From JAIVGV01 sp035295985 (GTDB taxonomy: Bacteria > Acidobacteriota > Blastocatellia > Pyrinomonadales > Pyrinomonadaceae), in the NCBI GenBank assembly GCA_035295985.1, contig DATHBT010000182.1, forward strand, positions 1-31,131: a stretch of 31,131 nt of DNA. Reading direction: 5' to 3'. Positions 14,255 through 25,300 of the stretch are shown in pieces. The notes under the pieces are model-generated. The model did no database searches. It saw nothing but the letters and a program-made list of their open reading frames with translations, and was not told the origin of the DNA. The translations under genes and the position numbers were made by a program. The first letter of the stretch is position 1. Each line of letters begins with the position of its first letter.

Positions 14255-15283
14255 ATGAAAGCAGTCGTCTTCCGAGAACACGGTGGGCCGGAGGTTCTGG
14301 AGTACGCGGACGCGCCGGAGCCGCGGATTCGCGCGCACGAGGTGCTGGTCGAGGTGCGGGCGTGTGCCTTGAACCACCTGGACGTGTGGGTGCGCGGGGG
14401 GATGCCCGGCATCGAGATTCCGCTGCCGCACATTCTGGGCAACGACATCGCGGGAGTGGTGCGCGAGGCGGGCGAACTCGTCGGCTGGGTCAGGCCGGGC
14501 GACGAGGTGATGTTGCAGCCGGGCGTCTCCTGCGGCCACTGCCGCGAGTGCCTGCGCGGGCTTGATAACCTGTGCGATTCTTACGACATCCTCGGCTACC
14601 GCCGCGACGGAGGCTACGCCGAGTTGGTCGCCGCGCCCGCCGTCAACTGCATCCCGAAGCCGGAGAGTTTAAGTTGGGAGGAGGCCGCCGCGCTGCCGCT
14701 CGTGACCGTCACCGCGTGGCACATGCTCGTCACGCGCGCGCAGGTGCAGCCCGGCGAGGACGTGCTCGTCCACGCGGCCGGGAGCGGCGTCGGATCAATC
14801 GGCATCCAGATCGCGAAGCTGCGCGGCGCGCGCGTGATCGCGACGGCCGGCTCGGACGAGAAGCTGGCGAAGGCGCGGGAACTCGGCGCGGACGACGCGG
14901 TCAACTACACGAACCCGGACTGGCCGCGCGAGGTGCGTAGGCTGACCGCGAAGCGCGGCGTCGATGTCGTCTTCGAGCACACGGGCGCGGAGACGTGGCC
15001 CGGCTCGATCCTCTCGCTCGCCAGGAACGGCCGCGTCGTCACCTGCGGCGCGACGAGCGGCTTCGACGCGCGCACGGACTTGCGCCAGGTCTTCTACCGC
15101 CACCTCACCATCCTCGGCTCCTTCATGGGATCAAAAGCGGAACTGATCGAAGCTATGCGCTTCGTCGAGCGGGGCCAAATCCGCGCCGTCATCGACCGCA
15201 CGCTCCCCCTTGCGGAAGCCCGCCGCGCCCACGAACTCATGCGGGATCGCGCCCAGTTCGGCAAGCTGGTCTTAAAGCCATAA
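14255..15283 (+). CDS. zinc-binding medium-chain alcohol dehydrogenase family oxidoreductase
   Basis: A 342-residue MDR protein. The N-terminal GroES-like domain includes the structural-zinc cysteines C93, C96, C99 and C107 (CGHCRECLRGLDNLC). The catalytic-zinc His/Glu of classical alcohol dehydrogenases (GHE) is replaced by LGND (61-64), so catalysis may be zinc-independent or use other ligands. The NAD(P)-binding Rossmann motif AAGSGVGSIGIQIAK lies near 174. The likely activity is NAD(P)H-dependent quinone or alkenal reduction, or alcohol dehydrogenation; substrate is not determinable. The ATG at 14255 is served by AAAGG 8 nt upstream, which belongs to the repeat element. Its TAA stop is immediately followed by another palindromic element. 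Confidence 0.88.
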   Translation: MKAVVFREHGGPEVLEYADAPEPRIRAHEVLVEVRACALNHLDVWVRGGMPGIEIPLPHILGNDIAGVVREAGELVGWVRPGDEVMLQPGVSCGHCRECLRGLDNLCDSYDILGYRRDGGYAELVAAPAVNCIPKPESLSWEEAAALPLVTVTAWHMLVTRAQVQPGEDVLVHAAGSGVGSIGIQIAKLRGARVIATAGSDEKLAKARELGADDAVNYTNPDWPREVRRLTAKRGVDVVFEHTGAETWPGSILSLARNGRVVTCGATSGFDARTDLRQVFYRHLTILGSFMGSKAELIEAMRFVERGQIRAVIDRTLPLAEARRAHELMRDRAQFGKLVLKP

Positions 15284-15415
15284 GAGCTGTTAGCTATTAG
15301 CTGTTAGCTTTTAGCTAAGCAAGAAGGCGGAAAGCAGAAGCCGGGAGGCAGCCTGACCGCAACTGCCTCCCGGCTTCTCTTCCGGCTAATAGCTAACAGC
15401 TAATAGCTAACAGCT
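15284..15415. repeat. heptamer-arm palindromic element (AGCTGTT family), copy 2
   Basis: The left arm is AGCTGTT, AGCTATT, AGCTGTT, AGCTTTT (about 15286-15317). The right arm (15385-15415) is the complement, identical over 31 nt to 7428-7458. The loop contains an independent perfect 16-bp stem (15336-15351 with 15363-15378). The element begins at the base after the dehydrogenase TAA and ends at the base before the lipoprotein TAG, so it is the entire gap between these convergent genes. Confidence 0.92.
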
Positions 15416-15919
15416 CTACTTGTTCGTGTAGTCTTCGACGGTGAATCGTTTGGCGAGGGCCTCGAAGTGTTTCGGCTCGAACTCGAAGCCGGCGCCGGCG
15501 ATTGCCGAGCGGCCGTCCTCGGTGACGATCCACATGCCGGTCTCCATCGGGGTGTTCTGGCGCAGGTACTGGCGATCTTCGGGGGCGAGCGGCTGGCCGT
15601 CCGCGCGGCGGATGACGTAAATCTTCACGTAGCTGCCGCGGCGCACCGTGTCGAGGCCGCGCTCGAAGTCCGACTTCGGCACCGCCGCAGACTTCTGCTG
15701 CTGCGAGCCACGGCCGCCGCACGCGGCGAGCGCGAGACAGGCCGCGACCGCGCACAGCGCCGCGCCCCCCCGTAAAAGTTTCGCCGCCCTTCCCGCGCCC
15801 GCACACATCGCCTCGCCGCCCTCTTTCACCCCGCAAGCCGGCCCGGCGCGCGCCTCCAACTTCTCGTCGCGCGCGAGTTCGTCGCCGCTGCTCCTGCCCT
15901 GCCCGCCGATAGTCATCAT
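15416..15919 (-). CDS. small lipoprotein of unknown function
   Basis: I do not recognise the family. The frame from ATG 15919 gives 167 residues. An internal ATG at 15808 (M38) gives a standard lipoprotein signal (MCAGAGRAAKLL, then AVAACLALAAC), with the lipobox LAAC at residues 64-67 of the long form. The mature part (about 100 residues) contains SYVKIYVIRRADGQPLAPEDRQYLRQN split across two strands, and ends in HFEALAKRFTVEDYTNK. It follows the membrane glycosyltransferase-like gene by 21 bp. The close spacing favours the upstream start for coupling, whereas the signal-peptide layout favours M38. Membrane-anchored, outside the cytoplasm. Confidence 0.75.
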   Translation of the reverse strand: MMTIGGQGRSSGDELARDEKLEARAGPACGVKEGGEAMCAGAGRAAKLLRGGAALCAVAACLALAACGGRGSQQQKSAAVPKSDFERGLDTVRRGSYVKIYVIRRADGQPLAPEDRQYLRQNTPMETGMWIVTEDGRSAIAGAGFEFEPKHFEALAKRFTVEDYTNK

Positions 15920-15940
15920 TGTTTTGACGCCCCCGCGTGA

Positions 15941-17722
15941 TTACTGTTCCGGCGCGCCGCCGGGTTCTTCGTCGCCGTCTCCCGCGCCTTCGGGTTCATG
16001 CTCCTCCTCCGCGAACGGCTCGCCCTTCTCGTCGCGGATGCGGAGCACCGTGCAGGAGTCGTCCGCATAGACGCGGTCGAACCAGCCGCTGTCGCGCGCG
16101 TTGACGTAGAACTGATCGTGCACCTCCTCGTTGTCGGTGAAGACGTAGCGCGCGCCGAATCTCTGGCGGATGAGCGGGCCGGGGTCGCGCTCGCGGCCCA
16201 AGGTGATGTCGTCGTAGAGCTTCGAAAGCCCGGCGTCGCGGTCGTAGAGGTAGGTGGGATCGAGGCCGGAGACGTAGGCGTGCGTCGGGTCGTAGTAGAA
16301 GAGCTTGGGGAAGTCGTCCCAGTCCGTGTTGAAGACGACCTCGCCGGCCGGCACGTTCCGGCGCATCCACTCCGCGCCTTCCTTGTAGTCGGCGTGCGGC
16401 GCGCTGTCGGCGATCTCCTCTGTCTCCGCGATCAGGTACACGCCGACGGGCACGCAGAGCGCGACGGCCGCCACGACGGCCGCGGCGAAGCGCCACGTCT
16501 CTGCGCGCGTGCGCTCGCGCAGGCCGTCGAACGCGGCGCGGGTGTGCGTGAGCGCGGCGTCAACGGAGAAGGCCGCGAAGAGCACCGCGAAGGGCGGCCA
16601 GTATTCTGCGAATCGGCGCCAGCGCGCGTTCGCCACGAGCAGCACGGTCGAGAAGACGAGGAAGAAGAGCGGACGCGCCGAGCGCGAGCGTTCTTTCGGA
16701 TCGAAGGCTATGTAGCCGGCCAGCATCGCGGCGAAGGCGACGGCGCAGTTGCGCAAAAAATCCCAGCTCTCGTACGGGTACCACTCGTTGCCGACCGCCG
16801 TCTTGAAGCCCTGGCGCGTCGCCTTCATCGCGACGTGCTCGTAGAGCAGGCGGACGTTGTCTGGGAAGTAGGGGTTGATGACCGTGCCGGCGACGACGCC
16901 GACGGCGACGAACACAATCGGCCGCCACTCGAAACGCCTCTCCGCCCACAGCACGGCGGCCGTCCAGACCGCCGCCGCCGCGCCGAGCAGCACGAACATG
17001 TCGTAGGCGAGCGTGAACAGAAAAGCGAGCGGCAGCAGCCAGACGTATTTGCGGCGGAACAGCAGGTGAATCCCGACGACGAGCAGCGCGAGCGCCACGC
17101 TCATCGCCTTCGTCATGTTCATCCGAAAGAGGAACGGCGCGGAGCAGCCGAGGAGCGCGACGAGCCACACGACGGGGTAGCGCAGGCGGTGGCGCACCAC
17201 CAGCCAGAAGCACGCGAAGAGCGCGAGCGACGCGAAGAGCCACGCCGAGATTTTCGGGCCGAGCGCGTCGGGCGCGACCTCAATCACCGACGCGAGCCGT
17301 CGGCCCGCCCCCGTCTCGCCGAGCGAGACGAAGGGCGCTTGCAGCAGGTGGAAGAGGTAGTGGTGATCTACATAGTCGCGCGGGTTGAGTGTCGTCAGCG
17401 GGAGCCACTTGAATTCGGGCGTGAAGTCGCCGGCCAGCGTGCCCTGCCAGAGCAGTTGGCTCCAGCGCGCGTGGTAGTAGCCGTCGAAGTCGCCGCAGCA
17501 GATCGAGTCGGTCGAGAACTGTAGCCAGCCCATCAGCAGCCCGACGGCCAGCGCGCCCGCGGCGAGGTAGGCCGTGCCCCTGTCGGCGACCGACGACAGC
17601 GCGCCGCGGCGACCGCGTACAGCATCCGGTTCCGCCTCCGCCGCGGCGTCACGAAACTCGGCCCGCGCCTCCCCGCGCGCCCCGTCCTTTACGACCGACT
17701 CACGCTCTTCGACGTTCTCCAC
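15941..17722 (-). CDS. multi-span membrane protein, GT-C glycosyltransferase-like
   Basis: Read from the GTG at 17722 (about 593 residues). An acidic cytoplasmic N-terminus of about 50 residues is followed by a first membrane segment (YLAAGALAVGLLMGWL) and then CCGDFDGYYHARW, an acidic first extracytoplasmic loop like that of GT-C enzymes that use lipid-linked sugars. About ten more hydrophobic segments run to residue about 435. A soluble C-terminal domain follows (about 440-593, containing WMRRNVPAGEVVFNTDWDDF, ARYVFTDNE), with a Glu/Pro-rich tail. The open frame extends to 17983, but a TATAAT at 17783-17778 and Arg-rich noise argue against it. No donor or acceptor can be named. The lipoprotein gene follows. 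Confidence 0.7.
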   Translation of the reverse strand: MENVEERESVVKDGARGEARAEFRDAAAEAEPDAVRGRRGALSSVADRGTAYLAAGALAVGLLMGWLQFSTDSICCGDFDGYYHARWSQLLWQGTLAGDFTPEFKWLPLTTLNPRDYVDHHYLFHLLQAPFVSLGETGAGRRLASVIEVAPDALGPKISAWLFASLALFACFWLVVRHRLRYPVVWLVALLGCSAPFLFRMNMTKAMSVALALLVVGIHLLFRRKYVWLLPLAFLFTLAYDMFVLLGAAAAVWTAAVLWAERRFEWRPIVFVAVGVVAGTVINPYFPDNVRLLYEHVAMKATRQGFKTAVGNEWYPYESWDFLRNCAVAFAAMLAGYIAFDPKERSRSARPLFFLVFSTVLLVANARWRRFAEYWPPFAVLFAAFSVDAALTHTRAAFDGLRERTRAETWRFAAAVVAAVALCVPVGVYLIAETEEIADSAPHADYKEGAEWMRRNVPAGEVVFNTDWDDFPKLFYYDPTHAYVSGLDPTYLYDRDAGLSKLYDDITLGRERDPGPLIRQRFGARYVFTDNEEVHDQFYVNARDSGWFDRVYADDSCTVLRIRDEKGEPFAEEEHEPEGAGDGDEEPGGAPEQ

Positions 17723-17777
17723 CCGGAAGCCCCCGCCTCTACCGCGCCGCCTGTTGTTTGAAGATCGGTAGCGCCAG

Positions 17778-17783
17778 ATTATA
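17778..17783 (-). promoter_or_regulatory. -10 box for the membrane protein gene
   Basis: Perfect TATAAT on the minus strand, about 56 nt before the chosen GTG start. No good -35 hexamer is visible. It helps reject the longer open frame that begins upstream of it. Confidence 0.5.
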
Positions 17784-17837
17784 CGAACGCGCGAGCGATT
17801 GCGACTCGCGGCCGGGCGACCCGGCACACCCAGGAAT

Positions 17838-17867
17838 TTGACAGACGCGCCCGCGCCGACGTATGAA
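17838..17867 (+). promoter_or_regulatory. promoter of the transketolase gene
   Basis: A perfect TTGACA (17838-17843), 18-bp spacer and TATGAA (17862-17867). This is the best -35 in the window and points at tkt with a leader of about 118 nt. It is divergent to the membrane protein promoter about 55 bp away. Confidence 0.65.
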
Positions 17868-17991
17868 CTTTTCGCGCCCGGCGCGGCGGCGCACGCGCGC
17901 TGCCGCGAGGCGCAGGCCCGCCGGCAGTCGCTTGATGAATCCGCCCCACGCAGCCGCCCATAAAAGTTAACGACGAGGAGCACACGATCTG

Positions 17992-20082
<2,091 letters not shown>

Positions 20083-20125
20083 AGAAGCGCCGGAACTTTT
20101 CGGCCGCGCGCGGCGAATTAGAGAC

Positions 20126-21478
20126 ATGCGCGCGCTAACGGTCTCGTTCTTCGCACTGCTGCTGCTCTGCCCGGCCGCGCCGGCCCACCAAACCGGCGCG
20201 GTCGCCCTTTTCGCTGTGATGGACGAGGTTGACAGGGTGGCCGCGGCCGACCTTTGGCCCGGCTTCGACCCGCGCCGCATCCCCGCCGCCATCTTCGACG
20301 GCCAGAACACGATCCTCTTCCGACATCCACAGCCCCCCGAAGGCTTCGTCTCGCTCTCGTCGCGCCAAGGCGTCTGGGCCTTCGCCGGCCGCCACGAAAG
20401 CGTGACCGCCAACGTCGCCGTCAAGCTGAACGGCGTCTGGACGGCGACCGTGCTGCTCACGCTCGGGCGCGAAAGGACGACCAGAGACGCGGCGGCACTC
20501 GTCATACACGAGATGTTCCACGCCTTCCAGCGCGAGCGCCACGCCGACTGGCAGGCCAACGAGCTTGAGCTGTTCGTCTATCCGTTCGACGACGCGGAAG
20601 TCCTGAGGCTCAGGCGGCTCGAAAGCGAGGCGCTCCGCCGCGCGGCGGACGCGGCCCGCCCGCGCGACGCCTCGTGCTGGGCCGCGACAGCAATCGATCT
20701 GCGACGCGCGCGCTTCGAGCGGATGCCGAAGGGATCGGTCACTTACGAGCGCGTCTCAGAACTCAACGAAGGACTCGCCGAGTACGTCGAGGCGCGCGCC
20801 GCCGGGCGTCGCGGTTCGGGACTGCCCGCCGTGGAGTTCGCCGCCGAAGGGATCAGGGAGCGTGTCTATAAAAGTGGCCGCGCGCTCGCCGTCCTGCTCG
20901 ACCGCTTCTCGCCGCGCTGGAAGCAGCAGTTGGAGGCGGGGGAGAAACGCTCGCTCGACGAACTGCTCGCAGCCGCGCTCCCGCGCGACACGCGCGCCCG
21001 TTGCGAGCTGCCGTCGCCTCTTCAACAGGCCACTAAACTTCGCGCGCAGGGCGACGTTTCAAAGTTGAATTCGGAGCGCGAGGCCGCGAGGCGCGACTAC
21101 CTCGCCAGAGACGGGTGGCAACTCGTCCTCCTGTCGGCCGAAGGCTTACCGCTCTGGCCGCAGGGCTTCGACCCGCTCAACCTGCGCCGCCTCACCGCGG
21201 CGGAACTCCTCCACACGCGCCACCTCAAGCTCGGCAACGACGCGGGCGCAATCGAAATCCTCGGCCGCGCCGCCCTCACCGAGGGCGCGGGCGAGCACCC
21301 GCTCTTCAACGGAGTCCGCCGCCTGAGTGTCGTGGGCCTGCCCGCGGAGCCGGCGGTCGAAGAGTCCGCGGGCCGCGTCAAGGTCACGGCCGCGGACTTG
21401 AAGGCCGATTTCCGCTCCGCGCGCGTCTCGCGCGACGGCCGCACGCTCACCGTGCAATTGACCGGGCCGCCGCAGTAA
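20126..21478 (+). CDS. secreted zinc metallopeptidase-like protein (HExxH)
   Basis: Read from ATG 20126 (450 residues) with a signal peptide (MRALTVSFFALLLLCPAAPAHQ). The zinc motif HEMFHAFQRE lies at 128-137. The helix NEGLAEYVEAR (214-224) follows about 85 residues later with E215 and E219, the gluzincin layout in which a downstream glutamate is the third zinc ligand. The rest shows no recognised domain. The C-terminal 120 residues look beta-rich (FNGVRRLSVVGLPAEPAVEE split, RTLTVQLTGPPQ). It lies 43 bp after tkt and 51 bp before rpiB. It has no obvious link to sugar metabolism, so this is likely only a shared transcript. The peptidase assignment is by motif; substrate is unknown. Confidence 0.72.
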   Translation: MRALTVSFFALLLLCPAAPAHQTGAVALFAVMDEVDRVAAADLWPGFDPRRIPAAIFDGQNTILFRHPQPPEGFVSLSSRQGVWAFAGRHESVTANVAVKLNGVWTATVLLTLGRERTTRDAAALVIHEMFHAFQRERHADWQANELELFVYPFDDAEVLRLRRLESEALRRAADAARPRDASCWAATAIDLRRARFERMPKGSVTYERVSELNEGLAEYVEARAAGRRGSGLPAVEFAAEGIRERVYKSGRALAVLLDRFSPRWKQQLEAGEKRSLDELLAAALPRDTRARCELPSPLQQATKLRAQGDVSKLNSEREAARRDYLARDGWQLVLLSAEGLPLWPQGFDPLNLRRLTAAELLHTRHLKLGNDAGAIEILGRAALTEGAGEHPLFNGVRRLSVVGLPAEPAVEESAGRVKVTAADLKADFRSARVSRDGRTLTVQLTGPPQ

Positions 21479-21529
21479 ACTCCACCCCGCTCTAACCATC
21501 TCGCACGGGCGTCCATCCGAGGCCACAAA

Positions 21530-21991
21530 ATGAGGATCGCCGTCGCGGCGGATCACGCGGGCGTGCCGCTCAACGATCACATCATCAACGAACTGCGCGC
21601 GCTGGGCCACGAGGTCGAAGACTTCGGGACGCACGACGCGACGCGCGCCGACGACTACCCGGACTACGCGGAGAAGGTCGGCGAGGCGGTGCGCGAAGGC
21701 CGCGTCGAGATCGGCGTCGTCGTCTGCGGCAGCGGCGTCGGCGCGGCGGTCGCGGCCAACAAGCTGCGCGGCGTGCGCGCGGCACTGTGCGGCGACACCT
21801 ACTCGGCCCGCCAGTCGCGCGAGCACGACGACTGCAACGTCCTCTGCCTCGGCGCGCGCGTCACGGGCGTTGCGCTCGCGCTGGAGATCGTCCGCGCCTT
21901 CACGCAAGCCCGCTTCAACGGCGAGGAGCGCCACCTGCGCCGTCTCGCCAAAGTCCTCGACATAGAGAAGCGTGAGACGGGCGACCGCTAG
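21530..21991 (+). CDS. rpiB: ribose-5-phosphate isomerase B
   Basis: A 153-residue protein of the RpiB/LacAB family, interconverting ribulose 5-phosphate and ribose 5-phosphate. Visible family features: IAVAADHAG (3-11), DYPDYAEKV (42-50), the active-site loop VVCGSGVGAAVAANK with the catalytic-type C66, ALCGDTYSARQSREHDDCNVLCLGARV (split; 86-111) with H99, and a C-terminal helix. The common HNDANVL is HDDCNVL here. ATG is at 21530. It is the last gene of the tkt-peptidase-rpiB run and is followed by a strong terminator. Confidence 0.95.
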   Translation: MRIAVAADHAGVPLNDHIINELRALGHEVEDFGTHDATRADDYPDYAEKVGEAVREGRVEIGVVVCGSGVGAAVAANKLRGVRAALCGDTYSARQSREHDDCNVLCLGARVTGVALALEIVRAFTQARFNGEERHLRRLAKVLDIEKRETGDR

Positions 21992-22047
21992 CCCTTAGCC
22001 GGAGTCGGCGCGCACGCGCTCACGCGACTGACAATCACAAGGCACTC

Positions 22048-22089
22048 GAAGGCGCGGCCGATCTAAAAAATTAGATCGGCCGCGCCTTC
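22048..22089 (+). terminator. intrinsic terminator after rpiB
   Basis: A perfect 19-bp stem (22048-22066 with 22071-22089) with an AAAA loop, followed by ATTATC. It ends the tkt-rpiB transcript. Confidence 0.85.
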
Positions 22090-22391
22090 ATTATCCGAAA
22101 ATCCCAACGCTTAAACCGAGCTTTCGGATAGACGGCCGCGCTCTTCGACCCCTCCGTTCGACACCTCAAACTTTTTCCCTCCGCATCGGCGATCACCCGC
22201 CGCAGAGCGCCGGCGCGCGCCGCCGCTGGAACGACCGTTGCTTATTCAATCAACGTCGCCCGGCCCGTTTCAAATTCTTGAATCGGCACGGCCCGGTCTC
22301 CCCGTCGCGTCTGCTCTCGCACGCGTCTCCCCGAACGGCGGGGCGCGCCGCGGGGCCGGAAGCTATCAGCAAGCTAGGAAGGGAAAAGAGA
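22090..22391 (+). other. 302-bp leader of the TonB-type receptor gene
   Basis: No gene is supported here; an open frame through 22278-22391 is an N-terminal extension of the receptor frame with Pro/Arg-rich composition. The one structured feature is a 9-bp inverted repeat, TATCCGAAA (22092-22100) and TTTCGGATA (22122-22130), around a 21-nt spacer, directly after the rpiB terminator. AT-rich patches occur at 22166-22176 and 22238-22252, and could hold the promoter, but I cannot assign hexamers with confidence. Confidence 0.5.
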
Positions 22392-25300
22392 ATGATGAAG
22401 ATCAGACAGCTAACTTTCGCCGTACTCATGACGGCGCTCGTGCTGTGCGCCTTCGCAGGCGGCGCGCGCGCGCAGTCGAGCCGCGGCACAGTCAGCGGCG
22501 TCGTCGTCGATCCGAACGGCGCGGCCATTTCGGGCGCCTCGGTGAGGCTGACCAACACGCAGACCACCGTCACGCGTGACACGACGACCAATAACGAAGG
22601 GTTCTACCGCTTCGACGCCGTCGATCTCGGCAACCACACGGTGACGATCAACGCCTCCGGCTTCGGCGAGCTGGTGAAGACGAACGTCATCGTCAACGCC
22701 GGCCAGACCTCGACCGTCGACGCGCAGCTCGCCATCGGCAGCCAAGGCGTCACGGTGGACGTGACGGCCGAGGCCGGCGCGGTGCTCCAGACAGAGGCCC
22801 CGGTGCGCGGCGGCAACATCTCGACGCGCCAGGTCACGGACCTCCCGTTCGCGGGCCGCAACCCGACGGCGCTCGCCTTGACGCTGCCCGGCGTCACCTC
22901 GAACCGGACGGGCGTCGGCATCGGCACCTTCGTCGTCAACGGCGCGCGCGGGCGCTCGAACAACTTCCTGATCGACGGCACGGAGAACAACGACATCTCG
23001 GTCGCCGGCCAGGGTTTGCAGATCACGAACCCGGACGCCATCGCCGAGGTCTCCATCCAGACCTCGAACTACGACGCCGAGTTCGGCCGCGCCGGCGGCG
23101 CGGTCGTCAACACGATCACCCGGTCGGGAACCAACGAGTTCCACGGCACGCTCTCTTACCTGCTCGACTCGCGCGTGGACGACGCCATCACCAGCTCCGA
23201 GTCGCTGGACCCGAACATCCAGCAGAACGGCCTGCCCTTCGGCATCCAGAACATCTACTCCGGCACGCTCGGCGGGCCGCTGTACCTGCCGCGCTTCGGC
23301 GAGGGCGGGCGGGCGCTCTACGACGGCCGCAATCGCACCTTCTTCTTCGGCGCCTACCAGGAGGATCGCCAGCGCGCCGTCGCCTCGGCGGTCACGCTGA
23401 CCACGCCGACCGCCCGCGGGCGCGACACGCTGCGCTCGCTATTCCCCGCCGGCACGAACGCGAACGTTGACGCACTGCTCAACTTCACCGCGAACACCGT
23501 GGGCACCGGCGCCCCGTTCTTCCTCGCGATCGGCGCCGCGCCCGGCAGCGGCGCGACTTCGTCCACCACCTGCGACGCCCAGGGGAATGCCCCGGCCGGC
23601 AACCGCCCGTGCGTCGAGTTCGGCAGTTTCACCCTCCAGCAGCCCTTCCTCAACACGAACAAGCAGGGCCAGATTCGCATCGACCACAGCGTGAGCGACA
23701 ACAACCAGTTCTCGGCGCGCTTCCTGTTCAGCCGGTCGGACGTGCCCGGCGCGTCGCCCTACTTCCCCGGCTTCGGCGCCGACCAGACCCAGCGGTACTA
23801 CAACCTCCTGCTGGCCGACACGCACGTCTTCTCGCCTGTCTTCACGAACGAGGTACGGGTGGCCTACAACCGCATCCAGTTCCAGTTCCCGCTCGAAGAC
23901 CCGGGCGGCCCGGGGGGCAGCTTCCCGCGCATCGTCTTCAACGGCACGACCATCTCCTCGCTCGGCGCCAGCCCCTCGTTCCCGCAGGGGCGCACCGCCA
24001 ACAACTACGTCGTCCAGGACACGGCGACCTACGTCCGCGGCAACCACACCTTCCGCGGCGGCGTGGACTTCCTGCGCCAGATTTCGACGCAGGCCGCGCC
24101 CTTCACCCCGCGCGGCCTCTTCACCTACGCCGCGAGCACCGGCTACAACTCCTTCGGCAACTTCGTTGACGACTTCGGCGGCGGCGGCAACATCCAGCGC
24201 GACTTCGGCAGCGCCATCTACCACCCGCAGCTCTACCGCACGGCCGCCTTCCTCCAGGATCGCTGGAAGGTGAACAACTCGCTGACCCTGACGCTCGGCG
24301 TGCGCTACGAGTACTTCGGCGTGCCGTTTAACACCCTGCGGACGCCGGCCTACACCGGCCTCTTCAACATCAACCCCGTAACGCTGACCGGCCCGTACAG
24401 CGAGCCGAACCAGATACCGCCCGACCGCAACAACTGGGCGCCGACCATCGGCGTGGCCTACTCCCCGGCGTTCACCCAGGGGCTGCTCGGCACCTTCTTC
24501 GGCGAGCGCAAGACGGTGCTGCGCGCCGGCTACCAGATCGGCTACGACTCGTTCTTCAACAACATCGCGTCGAACGCCGCGACCTCCTCGCCGAACCTGA
24601 TCTCGACGGTGCTGAACTCGACGGCGACGGCCGCCGCCCCGCGCGGCTTCGCGAACTTCTCGGCGCAGGGGCCGACCGTCCCGAACCTGAACCCGCGCAG
24701 CGGCCAGACTCTGATCACGCCGAACCTCGTTAACCCCTACTACCAGCGCTGGTCGGCCGGGATGCAGCGGGAGCTGGGTTACAACCTCGTGATGGACGTC
24801 TCCTACGTCGGCTCGAAGGGCACCAAGCTCTTCATCAACGAGGACGCCAACCCGCTGGTGCGGCCCGAGCTGCGGATACTGCCGGCCGGCTACACCGGCC
24901 CGACCAACTGCACGCCGAACACCAACATCACGGCCGCGCAGGCGACCCCCGGCTTCCCGGCGGGCACCCCGTGCCCGCTCACTAACAGGCTCGACAACCT
25001 GCAGGGCCAGCGGACGGTGCGTACCAACGGCGGCTCGTCCTCCTACCACGCCGGCCAGCTCGAAGTCCGCCGCCGGTTCGCCGACAACTTCCTGCTGACC
25101 GGCTCCTACACCTTCTCGAAGCTGATCAGCAACGCCGACGAGGTCTTCGTCACGGGCGTCGGCTTCACCGCGCCGTCGCTCTTCGCCATCCCGGCCGTCT
25201 TCGGCGGCGACCGGCTAGACCGCGGCCTTTCGCAGAACGACCGCACGCACCGCGCCGCGTTTACCTACGTCGTCGAGAGCCCGTGGTTCCGCGAGCAGCG

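Noticed and set aside
15998..17524. Plus-strand open frame of 508 codons opposite the GT-C-like gene
   Set aside because: Antisense shadow; composition of charged low-complexity residues, whereas the minus-strand frame encodes coherent membrane segments.
17723..17983. N-terminal extension of the membrane protein to 17983
   Set aside because: It would put coding sequence across a TATAAT box and adds Arg/Ser-rich sequence with no counterpart in membrane glycosyltransferases.
23439..25049. Minus-strand open frame of 536 codons inside the TonB-type receptor
   Set aside because: Val/Arg/Gly-rich antisense shadow of a gene with clear domain structure.
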